64,000 nucleotides of DNA, taken from NCBI GenBank assembly GCA_963847575.1, contig CAWKAL010000110.1:1-64000 (forward strand). Reading direction: 5' to 3'. The notes under the pieces are model-generated. The model was given only the letters and a program-made list of their open reading frames with translations, had not been told where the DNA came from and made no database searches. Numbering within the stretch: position 1 is the first letter of the stretch; the number at the start of each line of letters is the position of its first letter. This document shows, in pieces, positions 18,060-26,161 of this stretch. This stretch comes from JASBSR01 sp963847575 (GTDB lineage: Bacteria > Pseudomonadota > Gammaproteobacteria > SZUA-229). Made by a program: the position numbers and the translations under genes.

Positions 18060-18812
18060 ATGGATGATTCACAGTTACTGCGTTACAACCGCCACATCAT
18101 GCTGCCACAAATCAGCATTGAAGGTCAGCAGCGCCTGCTCGATGCCCATGTACTTATTATTGGACTGGGCGGGCTGGGTTCACCGGCTGCAATGTATCTC
18201 GCCTCGGCAGGTGTTGGCACTATCACCCTGGTGGATGATGACAGCGTTGAAATCACCAACCTGCAACGCCAGATTGTGCATCGCACTGCGAATATTGGCA
18301 CGGCCAAGGTAGACTCGGCGCGCGATAACCTGCTCGCACTCAATCCACTGATTCAGATCAACTGTATACACCAGCGTTTAAAAACGCATGAACTCGAACA
18401 GGCCGTGAGCAATGCCGATATTGTGATCGATGCCACCGACAATTTTGAATCACGTTATGCCATCAATGCCGCCTGCGTAAAACAGCAGACACCACTGGTC
18501 TCGGGTGCTGCGATTCGCTTTGAAGGTCAGCTTGCGGTGTTTGATCTGCGCCAGCCGGATTCACCGTGTTACCACTGTCTTTATCCGTACAGTGACGATA
18601 TAGAAGAGGAAACCTGCAGCGAGAATGGCATTCTTGCACCCGTGGTGGGTATTATTGGCAGCATGCAGGCGCTGGAAGCCATAAAACTGATCTGCGGTGT
18701 TGGTGAAACATCAACGGGTAGATTGTTACTGTTTGATGCACTCGCGCTGGAATGGCGCACGATGAATTTTAAACACGATCCCCATTGCCCGGTGTGCGGC
18801 GAGGAAGCTTGA
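18060..18812 (+). CDS. moeB: E1-like adenylyltransferase MoeB/ThiF family
   Basis: A 250-residue enzyme with the nucleotide loop GLGGLGSPAAMYLASAGVG, then LVDDDSVEITNLQRQ and DATDNFESRYAINAAC. Two zinc-type pairs, CYHC (about 180) and CPVC (near the C-terminus), are present. MoeB adenylates the C-terminal glycine of MoaD for molybdopterin synthesis, and relatives activate ThiS-type carriers. There is no rhodanese domain. It overlaps by one base (TGATG) a JAMM peptidase gene, which suggests a sulfur-carrier or ubiquitin-like role beside or instead of plain MoeB work. The moeB position after prmC matches Pseudomonas. Confidence 0.92.
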   Translation: MDDSQLLRYNRHIMLPQISIEGQQRLLDAHVLIIGLGGLGSPAAMYLASAGVGTITLVDDDSVEITNLQRQIVHRTANIGTAKVDSARDNLLALNPLIQINCIHQRLKTHELEQAVSNADIVIDATDNFESRYAINAACVKQQTPLVSGAAIRFEGQLAVFDLRQPDSPCYHCLYPYSDDIEEETCSENGILAPVVGIIGSMQALEAIKLICGVGETSTGRLLLFDALALEWRTMNFKHDPHCPVCGEEA

Positions 18813-19219
18813 TGAACACTAAACTCGTGCTACCGCGGCCACTGGTGAATCAAATGCTGGCGCATGCACAGCAAAATCCTCAACGGGAAATTTGTGGACT
18901 AATTGCAATTGATGACAGGCAAGGCATGCGCTATGTGCGCATCGACAATCGCGCGACCGACAGCACACACCGCTACCAGATGGATGACAAACAGCTGGTG
19001 GACAACATGCGGCAATTCAGACTAAACCACGAGACCTTATACGCTATCGTGCACTCGCATCCAGCGTCAGAAGCGCAACCGTCAATACTCGACATCGAAC
19101 AGGCGAATTACCCCGATGTGTATTACCTGATTATTTCGTTGAATACACGCGGCGTGCTGGAAATGCGCGCCTATAAAATAAACCACGGATCGGTCACCGA
19201 AGTTGAAGTAAATATCTAG
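18812..19219 (+). CDS. JAMM/MPN+ (M67 family) metallopeptidase
   Basis: The 135-residue protein has the complete JAMM zinc signature: Glu26 (REICGL), then His81-x-His83, Ser91 and Asp94 in HSHPASEAQPSILD. Family members cleave isopeptide or peptide bonds after ubiquitin-like or sulfur-carrier proteins such as ThiS, MoaD or CysO. The ATG at 18812 overlaps the moeB stop by one base, so the two are translated together. No ubiquitin-like carrier is encoded in this window. It has no signal peptide, so it acts in the cytoplasm. Confidence 0.9.
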   Translation: MNTKLVLPRPLVNQMLAHAQQNPQREICGLIAIDDRQGMRYVRIDNRATDSTHRYQMDDKQLVDNMRQFRLNHETLYAIVHSHPASEAQPSILDIEQANYPDVYYLIISLNTRGVLEMRAYKINHGSVTEVEVNI

Positions 19220-19261
19220 GCGAACACTGGCTTACGACCGCCGGCAAACATCAGCAAAGGC

Positions 19262-20365
19262 TTAGAGCTTTTCACCGTTATCTTCGGGCTGACGATGGAA
19301 TACACGCGTCATGCCCTTGTCATCGCGGGTGATGAGCTTGTTATTCTTTACCTTGTAGCGATAGCGAATTTCCTTGTCGTAATCATCCACCGTTGCCACC
19401 AGGTCTTTGATGGTGGCCTGCATTTTACCACTGAGTGTACGCTCCCCGCCGTCACTCCAGTCGAAACGATTATCCTTGATGGTCAGGGTTTCGCCCGACT
19501 CGTTTTTCCATACGCCTTCGAGTGCCTTTTTCACCTGAATGCGGTCGCATAAACCACTCGGACATATACCGCTTTCGGCAAACAATGGATTTGTAATTCG
19601 TCGCGGGAATCCGCCTGCTGAATAACCGGCGGGATAGCCATTCACACCTGCCGGCAGACGCCGACCCCAGCGATTAGTATACGCATAAGGATTTACATTA
19701 TGGCTGGCATAGCCGGGCTGCCAGGGACGGGTCGCGAATGGTGACGCGCCCCACGGAGCCCCGGCGTAGGGCGAGCCACCCCAGGGTGAACCACCGTAGG
19801 GTGAACCACCCCAGGGTGAACCACCCCAGGGCGAACCACCCCAGGGTGAAGCGCCCCACGGAGAACCGCCGTATGGCGCACCCCCCCAGGGAGATCCACC
19901 ATATCTATTACCGCGGTAAGGAGAACCGCCCCAGGGAGATCCACCATATCGAGAACCACCATATCGAGAACCGCGGTAGGGTGCACCATAGGGTGCTCCA
20001 CCCAACTGGCCAGCGTTGTATGGCGAACCACCCCACGGTGACCCGGCGTATGGCGAACCACCCCACGGTGAAATACCGGGGCCAGATAACATCCACGGTG
20101 AAGCCCCCTGACCACCCCATGGACTTGTGCCCCAGGGTGAGCGACTGTAGTTACCCCAGCTGGAATAAGGACTGCCAAAGGATGCAGGGTAACCGCCATA
20201 GCCACCAACAGGCACACGATCGAGCATACCCATGGCGACCATCATGTTGATCATCATTTCAACAAACGGGATATCGGTAGTGGAACGGTAATATTTGACG
20301 GAGGCAAAGGTACTGAAACTCGTGGTGAGCATCAGCAATGCGACAATAATGCGTCGTCTCTTCAT
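19262..20365 (-). CDS. Secreted protein with Trp/Tyr-Gly pentapeptide repeats
   Basis: The 367-residue protein starts MKRRRIIVALLMLTTSFSTF, a signal peptide, followed by a short Met-rich stretch (about 35-48). Residues about 75-225 are a low-complexity domain of S/A-P-W/Y-G-G pentapeptides, roughly a dozen with SPWG, interspersed with RYGGS variants. The C-terminal ~100 residues look folded: GICPSGLCDRI (a possible disulfide), then ALEGVWKNESGETLTIKDN and a mixed beta pattern. The DNA has a matching 15-base period. I know no named family for the whole protein. It is convergent with the JAMM gene and likely exported. Confidence 0.8.
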   Translation of the reverse strand: MKRRRIIVALLMLTTSFSTFASVKYYRSTTDIPFVEMMINMMVAMGMLDRVPVGGYGGYPASFGSPYSSWGNYSRSPWGTSPWGGQGASPWMLSGPGISPWGGSPYAGSPWGGSPYNAGQLGGAPYGAPYRGSRYGGSRYGGSPWGGSPYRGNRYGGSPWGGAPYGGSPWGASPWGGSPWGGSPWGGSPYGGSPWGGSPYAGAPWGASPFATRPWQPGYASHNVNPYAYTNRWGRRLPAGVNGYPAGYSAGGFPRRITNPLFAESGICPSGLCDRIQVKKALEGVWKNESGETLTIKDNRFDWSDGGERTLSGKMQATIKDLVATVDDYDKEIRYRYKVKNNKLITRDDKGMTRVFHRQPEDNGEKL

Positions 20366-20493
20366 GTGGGCAATGTCTGTTCGATATTTATTATTATAGC
20401 TCAGGCACGTTCGAACATTTTGCGTATCCGCCTGAGGATGTGTTACATGATATATTCATTTGCAGTGAAAGCAAAGGCCGGTTGTATACAATT

Positions 20494-21300
20494 ATGTCAC
20501 CTGACCAGTTTATCTCGACTGTTACCGGCTGGCCTGGCCGCCAGCTCATCCAGCGATTTCTATATGTTGTTGATCTGACTAGCTTTGGCATGCTGGCCGT
20601 ACGCGACTGGACGCTTAAAGCACGCCTCTTCGATTCGCGCAGTTACAGCACCATTGTTTCACAAATTATTTTTACCGGCGTCGACGCCCTGCCCACGATC
20701 ACTTTCCTCGGCCTGCTCACCGGGTTTCTGTTTACTTTTCGACTGATCGGAATTCTCGACTCGGTTGGTGGCGCGAGTGACCTGGTCGATATTCTATCTG
20801 CCGTCATCGGTCTCGAAATCGGCCCTCTGCTGGCCGCTTTTATTCTCATCAGTCGCACCGGCTCAGCCATTGTGGTCGATATCGGCAATATGAAACTGCA
20901 CGGCGAAATCGAAGGCCTGGAAAACCTCGGTATAAACATCAATGATTACCTGGTCGCCCCGCGACTGATTGGCGCTGCCATCTCGCAACTCGCGATCACA
21001 GTGTATTTCACCTTCATCACCCTGGTGTTTGGCATAATTCTCAGCGGGGTGTTCCTGTCTTCAGCGCATTTTGAGTTCCTGACCACGCTGGAGAGCGCAT
21101 TTGATTTTCAAATCGTCGGCGCTTTCGTCGTCAAAAACCTGCTGTTCGGCTATATCATTGCCACCACGGCGTGTTATCACGGCCTGTCGGTACACAGTTC
21201 GGCGACCGAAGTGCCGCAGCAAACCCAGCGTGCCATCGTAAATTCACTGGTCATCATTTTTATCGTCGATGGCCTGATGGGCATTGCCCTGCTGACCTGA
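20494..21300 (+). CDS. MlaE-family ABC permease
   Basis: A 268-residue inner-membrane permease of the MlaE/Ttg2B family (PF02405). Characteristic segments are ALPTITFLGLLTGFLFTFRL, IGLEIGPLLAAFILISRTGSAIVVDIGNM and VEGLENLGIN-type sequence, with about five membrane spans. It is the first of four tightly packed genes (permease, ATPase, MCE protein, TPR lipoprotein). The ATG at 20494 was chosen because it matches family starts; the in-frame upstream codons add a dissimilar stretch. The family moves phospholipids or other hydrophobic substrates between inner and outer membrane. The canonical MlaE of this genome could be elsewhere, so no symbol is given. Confidence 0.9.
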   Translation: MSPDQFISTVTGWPGRQLIQRFLYVVDLTSFGMLAVRDWTLKARLFDSRSYSTIVSQIIFTGVDALPTITFLGLLTGFLFTFRLIGILDSVGGASDLVDILSAVIGLEIGPLLAAFILISRTGSAIVVDIGNMKLHGEIEGLENLGININDYLVAPRLIGAAISQLAITVYFTFITLVFGIILSGVFLSSAHFEFLTTLESAFDFQIVGAFVVKNLLFGYIIATTACYHGLSVHSSATEVPQQTQRAIVNSLVIIFIVDGLMGIALLT

Positions 21301-21301
21301 C

Positions 21302-22045
21302 ATGGAAACCGCACTCGACATACAGCACTGCATTTCGCAGATACCCCGCGCTGACTACAGCGGCAGCCCGATTTCATTCAGTATCGGTCGCGGTGAAATC
21401 GTCAGCATCATCGGCCCGGACTATAACGGCAAGTCTGAATGGCTGCGAACTTTCGCCGGACTCATCAGGCCGGCCAGTGGCAAAGTGATCAGCGGTGAAA
21501 TAAGCACTGACTGTGAAAATCGTGCACAGTGGGAGCAATTGAGACGCAAGCTGGCTTTTGTCAGCTCGGAAACAGCATTGTTATCCGCATCCAACGGGCT
21601 CGCCAACGTCATACTCGCCGCCAGCTATCACCAGCTCGGCGATAGTGATGACCTGCGCGACCGGGCCACCGAGCTGATGACCCAGTTGCATGTGCAATTT
21701 CAGGCTGACGCCCTGCCGGCATTCATGCGTCGTGATCAACGTTACCGGCTGGCGCTAGCGCGTGCACTGATGCTGGAACCCGAAGTTCTAATGCTGGATA
21801 ATCCATTCGCACACACCGATGCCGCCGGCACAGGCAAACTCAAACAGTTTTTGCTCAAGCGCGTCGACGAACATGCGACTGCGCTGGTCATCATGTCGCA
21901 TGACCTTGAATTCAGCCTCAAATATGCGCAACAGATTTTATTTGTTACGCGTGAACAGGTATATTGTTTCAAGGGCGCCAGTGAATTTCTCGGCAGCCAG
22001 GTTGAAAGCATTCGCCAGTACATCGAAAAACCGGGGCTGCATTAA
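21302..22045 (+). CDS. MlaF-like ABC ATPase with degenerate motifs
   Basis: The 247-residue protein keeps Walker A (GPDYNGKS, residues 38-45) and the H-loop (VIMSHD, His200). It has lost other catalytic features: the Q-loop reads FVSSETALL with no Gln, the LSGGQ signature is replaced by MRRDQRYRL (about 142-150), and Walker B is LMLDNP with Asn167 in place of the catalytic Glu. By position it is the ATPase partner of the MlaE-type permease one base upstream, and its stop overlaps the start of the MCE gene. It may hydrolyse ATP poorly or act as a regulatory or structural subunit; that is inference. Confidence 0.85.
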   Translation: METALDIQHCISQIPRADYSGSPISFSIGRGEIVSIIGPDYNGKSEWLRTFAGLIRPASGKVISGEISTDCENRAQWEQLRRKLAFVSSETALLSASNGLANVILAASYHQLGDSDDLRDRATELMTQLHVQFQADALPAFMRRDQRYRLALARALMLEPEVLMLDNPFAHTDAAGTGKLKQFLLKRVDEHATALVIMSHDLEFSLKYAQQILFVTREQVYCFKGASEFLGSQVESIRQYIEKPGLH

Positions 22046-22956
22046 TGGATCGCCGCAATACGCCACGTACACACTATATCCATCGCCTGAGTTACAGCGC
22101 CCAGGAACGGATCGTCGGTGCCTTCCTCTTGCTCGCTATCGGTATCCTGGTCTGGCTGCTGTTCACCGCAGGCTCATCAAAAATTTCCTTTGAAGACTAT
22201 TTCACTCTCTATGGTGAGCTCGAAACCAACCAGGCAGTCAATACCAACACTGAAATTATTGTGTCAGGATTAACTGCCGGCAATGTAGAAGACGTCAGTA
22301 TCAATGAACACAATAAAATCATCGTCACGCTACGCATGCTTGAACGTTATCACTCGCTGATTCGCACTGACACTGTCGCACATATCGAAGCACTCAATTT
22401 TGGCGTTATCAACAAGTCGGTGATTGAATTTAGCGTAGGCAACCCGGCGCTTCCGCTGCTGGCCGACGGCAGTAAAATTAATATAGCGTCGTCGTTCGAT
22501 GTTAAACAGCTGATGGCAAAACTGGCACCTGCACTCGATAACCTGGTCAGTACCATTGAGCAGGCTAACCAGCTGTTAACGGCGATCGATCCCGCCGTGG
22601 TGACAGATTCGATTAATAATCTCAATGCTATTTCCAGTGACGTGCGCGCAATTACAGCACAGGTAAAATCCGGCGACGGCATTGCCAACCAGGTGATTTA
22701 TGATAATGCACTGGCAAATAACATGAAGGCCATCGCCAGTAACCTGAATCTCGCCACTTCTCAGTTCGACAGACTACTCAGTGTAATCAACAAGGAACTT
22801 GAATCAGTTCCCGGACTAATGAAAAAAGTCGAACCGCTAATTAAAGAAGCTGACAAAACCATCAAGGCGACACAGCGTATCTGGCCACTTTCCTCTGCGA
22901 TCGGTGATGACAATAAAACCGAACGCCTGACACCGCAGGCACCGGCCAATGATTAG
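22045..22956 (+). CDS. MlaD-like MCE-domain protein
   Basis: The 303-residue protein has one N-terminal membrane span (about residues 29-46) and an MCE domain from about 55 to 140 (DYFTLYGELETNQAVNTNTE, then ISGLTAGNVEDV-like and VINKSVIEFSVG segments). A long helical region that would form the tunnel-lining coiled coil follows. MCE proteins form hexameric rings in the periplasm that bind lipids for the permease. The start ATG overlaps the ATPase stop by one base, and the end overlaps the next gene by eight bases. Confidence 0.88.
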   Translation: MDRRNTPRTHYIHRLSYSAQERIVGAFLLLAIGILVWLLFTAGSSKISFEDYFTLYGELETNQAVNTNTEIIVSGLTAGNVEDVSINEHNKIIVTLRMLERYHSLIRTDTVAHIEALNFGVINKSVIEFSVGNPALPLLADGSKINIASSFDVKQLMAKLAPALDNLVSTIEQANQLLTAIDPAVVTDSINNLNAISSDVRAITAQVKSGDGIANQVIYDNALANNMKAIASNLNLATSQFDRLLSVINKELESVPGLMKKVEPLIKEADKTIKATQRIWPLSSAIGDDNKTERLTPQAPAND

Positions 22957-23899
22957 CTGCATAAGCCGCCTGATTTCGTGTGCAATCCTCCTGCTGATAG
23001 CAGCCTGCACCAGTCAGCCCACGGATAAACCGCCGGAACTGCTCGGCGAAGCCAATAGCCTTATCAGCAATGGCGTCGACCAGTACAACCAGGCAAACTA
23101 TACAAAGGCCACTGTTCTGTTCGAGCAGGCAATGTATATCTACCGCAGCATCGACAATCCTGACGGCACTGCATCTGCGTACATCAACCTGGCTAAAACT
23201 GCGATAACACAGCATGAATTGACCCGTGCTACTCACTGGCTGACGCAAACCCGGTCGATTGTTGATGCTGAACAACTGACAGCACTGCAAAATCACATCA
23301 CCATTATCGGCTCAAGCATTGCGATAGAACAGCATGATTACCCTGCTGCCAAAAACATGCTTGGCAGCCTGCTGGATGCGTCCAGTAAAAATATTGACCC
23401 TGAAACGCGACTCGCCGCCGTGCAAAACCGCACCCGCATTGCATTTGCAGAAAATGATAACGCGCAGGCATGGACAGAACGTTACGCCAGCCTCGCCAGT
23501 GACGACCAGCCACACGCACAGGCACGCCTCGCCCGCTTCCGCGCTGCGCTGAGCACCGACACTGGCGAGCAGGACACGTATTATCAGCACGCCCTGGACA
23601 TCAACCGAAAACTGGCCTGGCGCCCCGGCATAGCCGCCACCCTCAGCGAGTGGGCCGAACAGAACATCAATGTGAACAATTACAGCGGCGCACAAAACAA
23701 ACTCGAACGCGCTTTACTGATCCGCCTCGACCTGCGTGACAATCACAACACCGCACAGGTGCTGAGCATGCTCGAATACACCTACGAACATCGGCAAGAA
23801 CCCAAAAAGCAACAACGCGCAGCCTACTGGAAGCAACAGGTCGCGAATGCCGATTTTTATGACTGGGATAACGTAATGAAAGACTTCGAGAGTTTTTAA
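22949..23899 (+). CDS. TPR lipoprotein of the MCE operon
   Basis: A 316-residue protein with a lipoprotein signal (LLLIAACTS, Cys near residue 21) and TPR-like helical pairs (NQANYTKATVLFEQAMYIYR, then INLAKTAITQHELTRATHWL and further repeats). It overlaps the MCE gene by eight bases, so it is part of the same operon. In many Mla/Pqi-type systems this slot holds an outer-membrane lipoprotein partner such as PqiC. A TPR protein there is unusual. It could be the outer-membrane docking component, but that is inference. Confidence 0.8.
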   Translation: MISCISRLISCAILLLIAACTSQPTDKPPELLGEANSLISNGVDQYNQANYTKATVLFEQAMYIYRSIDNPDGTASAYINLAKTAITQHELTRATHWLTQTRSIVDAEQLTALQNHITIIGSSIAIEQHDYPAAKNMLGSLLDASSKNIDPETRLAAVQNRTRIAFAENDNAQAWTERYASLASDDQPHAQARLARFRAALSTDTGEQDTYYQHALDINRKLAWRPGIAATLSEWAEQNINVNNYSGAQNKLERALLIRLDLRDNHNTAQVLSMLEYTYEHRQEPKKQQRAAYWKQQVANADFYDWDNVMKDFESF

Positions 23900-23942
23900 C
23901 CCACTAACGGCCGCAGATATAAACAAAATAAATTAAAATCTG

Positions 23943-24027
23943 GCCGCGAAATACGCAAAGAACGCAGAAAGAACGCAAAGCGAATTAATTTCAAATATTG
24001 TTTGGCGTACTTTGCGTATTTCGCGGC
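23943..24027. repeat. Intergenic palindrome with perfect 18-bp arms, family A
   Basis: GCCGCGAAATACGCAAAG at 23943-23960 is exactly inverted at 24010-24027. Inside the arms further GAACGC units occur. It lies between the convergent TPR lipoprotein gene and cyaY. Confidence 0.9.
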
Positions 24028-24052
24028 AAAATTATTTTCTTGCAATCTGTTT

Positions 24053-24391
24053 TTATCGACGCTCGTCTGTTGACAAACTAACAACTTCCCCGCCCTGCTC
24101 GGTGGCGAGGCGGCTTAGCATGGCGTAGAGTTCTTCGTGGTCGGCGTTGTCACAAATCCAGCGCGATGATGCTTCATCGTAGTCAAAGTGAAAACCGCCG
24201 GATTTTGCCGCCATCCACAACTGCTTGACCGGCGGCTGCTTGCTGAAAATAATCTTGCTGCCGTTTTCGAATTCCAGCGTCAATACGCCACCGCTTTCTT
24301 CGTAGTCGATATCGGCGCCGCTATCGTCGATAGCCGTCTGGATGTTTTCGATAGTTTCATCGGCCAGGTCACGAAATTCTGATTCGTTCAT
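24053..24391 (-). CDS. cyaY: Iron-sulfur assembly protein CyaY (frataxin)
   Basis: At 112 residues it fits bacterial frataxin. The N-terminal helix is MNESEFRDLADETIENIQTA with acidic residues, followed by the beta sheet GVLTLEFENGSKIIFSKQPP and KQLWMAAKSGGFHFDYD, the most conserved frataxin segment. It binds iron and regulates IscS in Fe-S cluster assembly. It is a single gene, convergent with the MCE operon, with a family A palindrome on each side. Confidence 0.95.
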   Translation of the reverse strand: MNESEFRDLADETIENIQTAIDDSGADIDYEESGGVLTLEFENGSKIIFSKQPPVKQLWMAAKSGGFHFDYDEASSRWICDNADHEELYAMLSRLATEQGGEVVSLSTDERR

Positions 24392-24456
24392 AATGATATT
24401 AAATCGCCACAGAGGGCATAGAGATCACTGGGGAAAACAAACGCGTAATGATTTGT

Positions 24457-24557
24457 CCGCGAATGAACGCAAATGAACGCGAATAAAACTTTTGTATGCT
24501 GTAAAAGCGGACCGCAGGCGCATCTAATTATCTGCGTTCATTTGCGTTCATTCGCGG
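24457..24557. repeat. Intergenic palindrome with perfect 24-bp arms, family A
   Basis: Bases 24457-24480 are perfectly inverted at 24534-24557. Each arm holds two tandem copies of a ten-base unit (AATGAACGCA/G). It lies between the gatB stop and the cyaY start, on co-directional genes. Confidence 0.92.
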
Positions 24558-24581
24558 CTAATATAATTTTAATCTTTTAAT

Positions 24582-26001
24582 TTATTTCGTATCAGCTGCG
24601 TTGACCTGGCCCGGGTTGGCTTTGCCTTTCGACGCTTTTAGCACCTGGCCGACGAAGAAGCCCATCAGCTTGTCTTTGCCGCCCTTGAGTTCGGCAAACT
24701 GTTCCGGGTTGTTGGCGATGACTTCATCCACCATGGCTTCGATGGCGCCGCTGTCGGTGATCTGTTTCAGGCCGCGGCTTTCGATGACGGCATCTGCGCT
24801 GCCTTCACCGTTCCACATGGCGTCGAATACTTCTTTGGCGATCTTGCCGGATATCGTGTTGTCCTTGATGCGCGTGAGCAAACCGGCGAAGGCTTCAGCA
24901 TCGACTTTCGACTGGCTGATGCCGAGTTCTTCCTTGTTCAGGCGCGCGGACATTTCACCACTGATCCAGTTGGCGGACAGTTTTGCATCGGCGGATTTTT
25001 CGGCCACGGTTTCAAAGTAATCCGCCAGTTCGCGTGATGCTGTTAGTACCGCCGCATCATAGGCTGACAGGCCGAACGCATCTATGTAACGCTGTTTTTT
25101 CTGTTCCGGCAGTTCCGGCAGCTCGGCGCGCACTGTTCGAGATAGTCTTCGGTCACTACCACCGGCAGCAAATCCGGGTCCGGGAAATAGCGATAATCGT
25201 TGGCCTCTTCCTTGCTGCGCATGGAACGGGTTTCATCACGATCAGAATCGTACAGCCGGGTTTCCTGCACTATGCTGCCACCGTCTTCGATGAGGTCGAT
25301 CTGGCGTTCGATTTCGTGGTTGATTGCACGTTCGACAAAACGGAACGAGTTGATGTTTTTGATTTCCGCGCGGGTACCGAACTCTTCCTGGCCCACCGGC
25401 CGCACTGAGACATTGGCATCACAACGGAACGAACCTTCCTGCATGTTGCCATCACAGATATCGAGGTAGGTCACCAGCGCGTGCATTTTTTTCATGTAGG
25501 CCACGGCTTCTGCGGCTGAACGCATGTCGGGCTCGGACACCACTTCGAGCAACGGCGTGCCGGCGCGATTCAGGTCGATCCCGGTCATGCCGGCATAATC
25601 TTCGTGCAGCGATTTACCGGCATCTTCTTCGAGATGCGCGCGGGTCACGCCAATGCGCTTGGTGTCGCCATTTTCGAGTTCGATATCGATATGCCCCATG
25701 CCCACGATCGGCAGTTCAACTGGCTGATCTGGTAACCCTTGGGCAAATCCGGATAAAAATAATTCTTGCGCGCGAACACCGAGCGCGGCGCAACTTTCGC
25801 GTCAATCGCCAGACCGAACTTGACCGCCATGCGCACCGCTTCCTTGTTTAACACCGGCAACACACCCGGCAGCGCGATATCGACCGCGCAGGCCTGGGTA
25901 TTGGGCTCGGCACCATAGGCGGTACTCGCCGCCGAAAATATTTTCGACTTCGTCGCCAGCTGCACGTGTATTTCAAGACCGATAACTGCTTCGTAATTCA
26001 T
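24582..26001 (-). CDS. gatB: Asp/Glu-tRNA amidotransferase subunit B (two frameshifts)
   Basis: Three overlapping frames together encode a full GatB: MNYEAVIGLEIHVQLATKSK through DLPKGYQISQ, then VGMGHIDIELENGDTKRIGV through EDYLEQ, then RAELPELPEQKKQRYIDAFG to the C-terminal YqeY-like domain. The first break is near 25718, where one base is missing after CAGTT. The second is near 25130, where CAGGTG-like sequence reads CAGTG, again one base short. Corrected, the protein has about 473 residues. GatB binds mischarged tRNA and, with GatA and GatC, makes Gln-tRNA or Asn-tRNA. Breaks in such a gene, at short base runs, point to sequence error. Confidence 0.92.
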
Positions 26002-26033
26002 GTTAAAAATTAGTCATAAGGAAAAAACTGTAT

Positions 26034-26160
<127 letters not shown>

Positions 26161-26161
26161 T

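Noticed and set aside
19738..20250. A 170-residue plus-strand frame rich in His, Arg and Pro
   Set aside because: It is the antisense image of the SPWGG repeat DNA; the minus-strand protein has a signal peptide and a folded C-terminus, this frame has neither.
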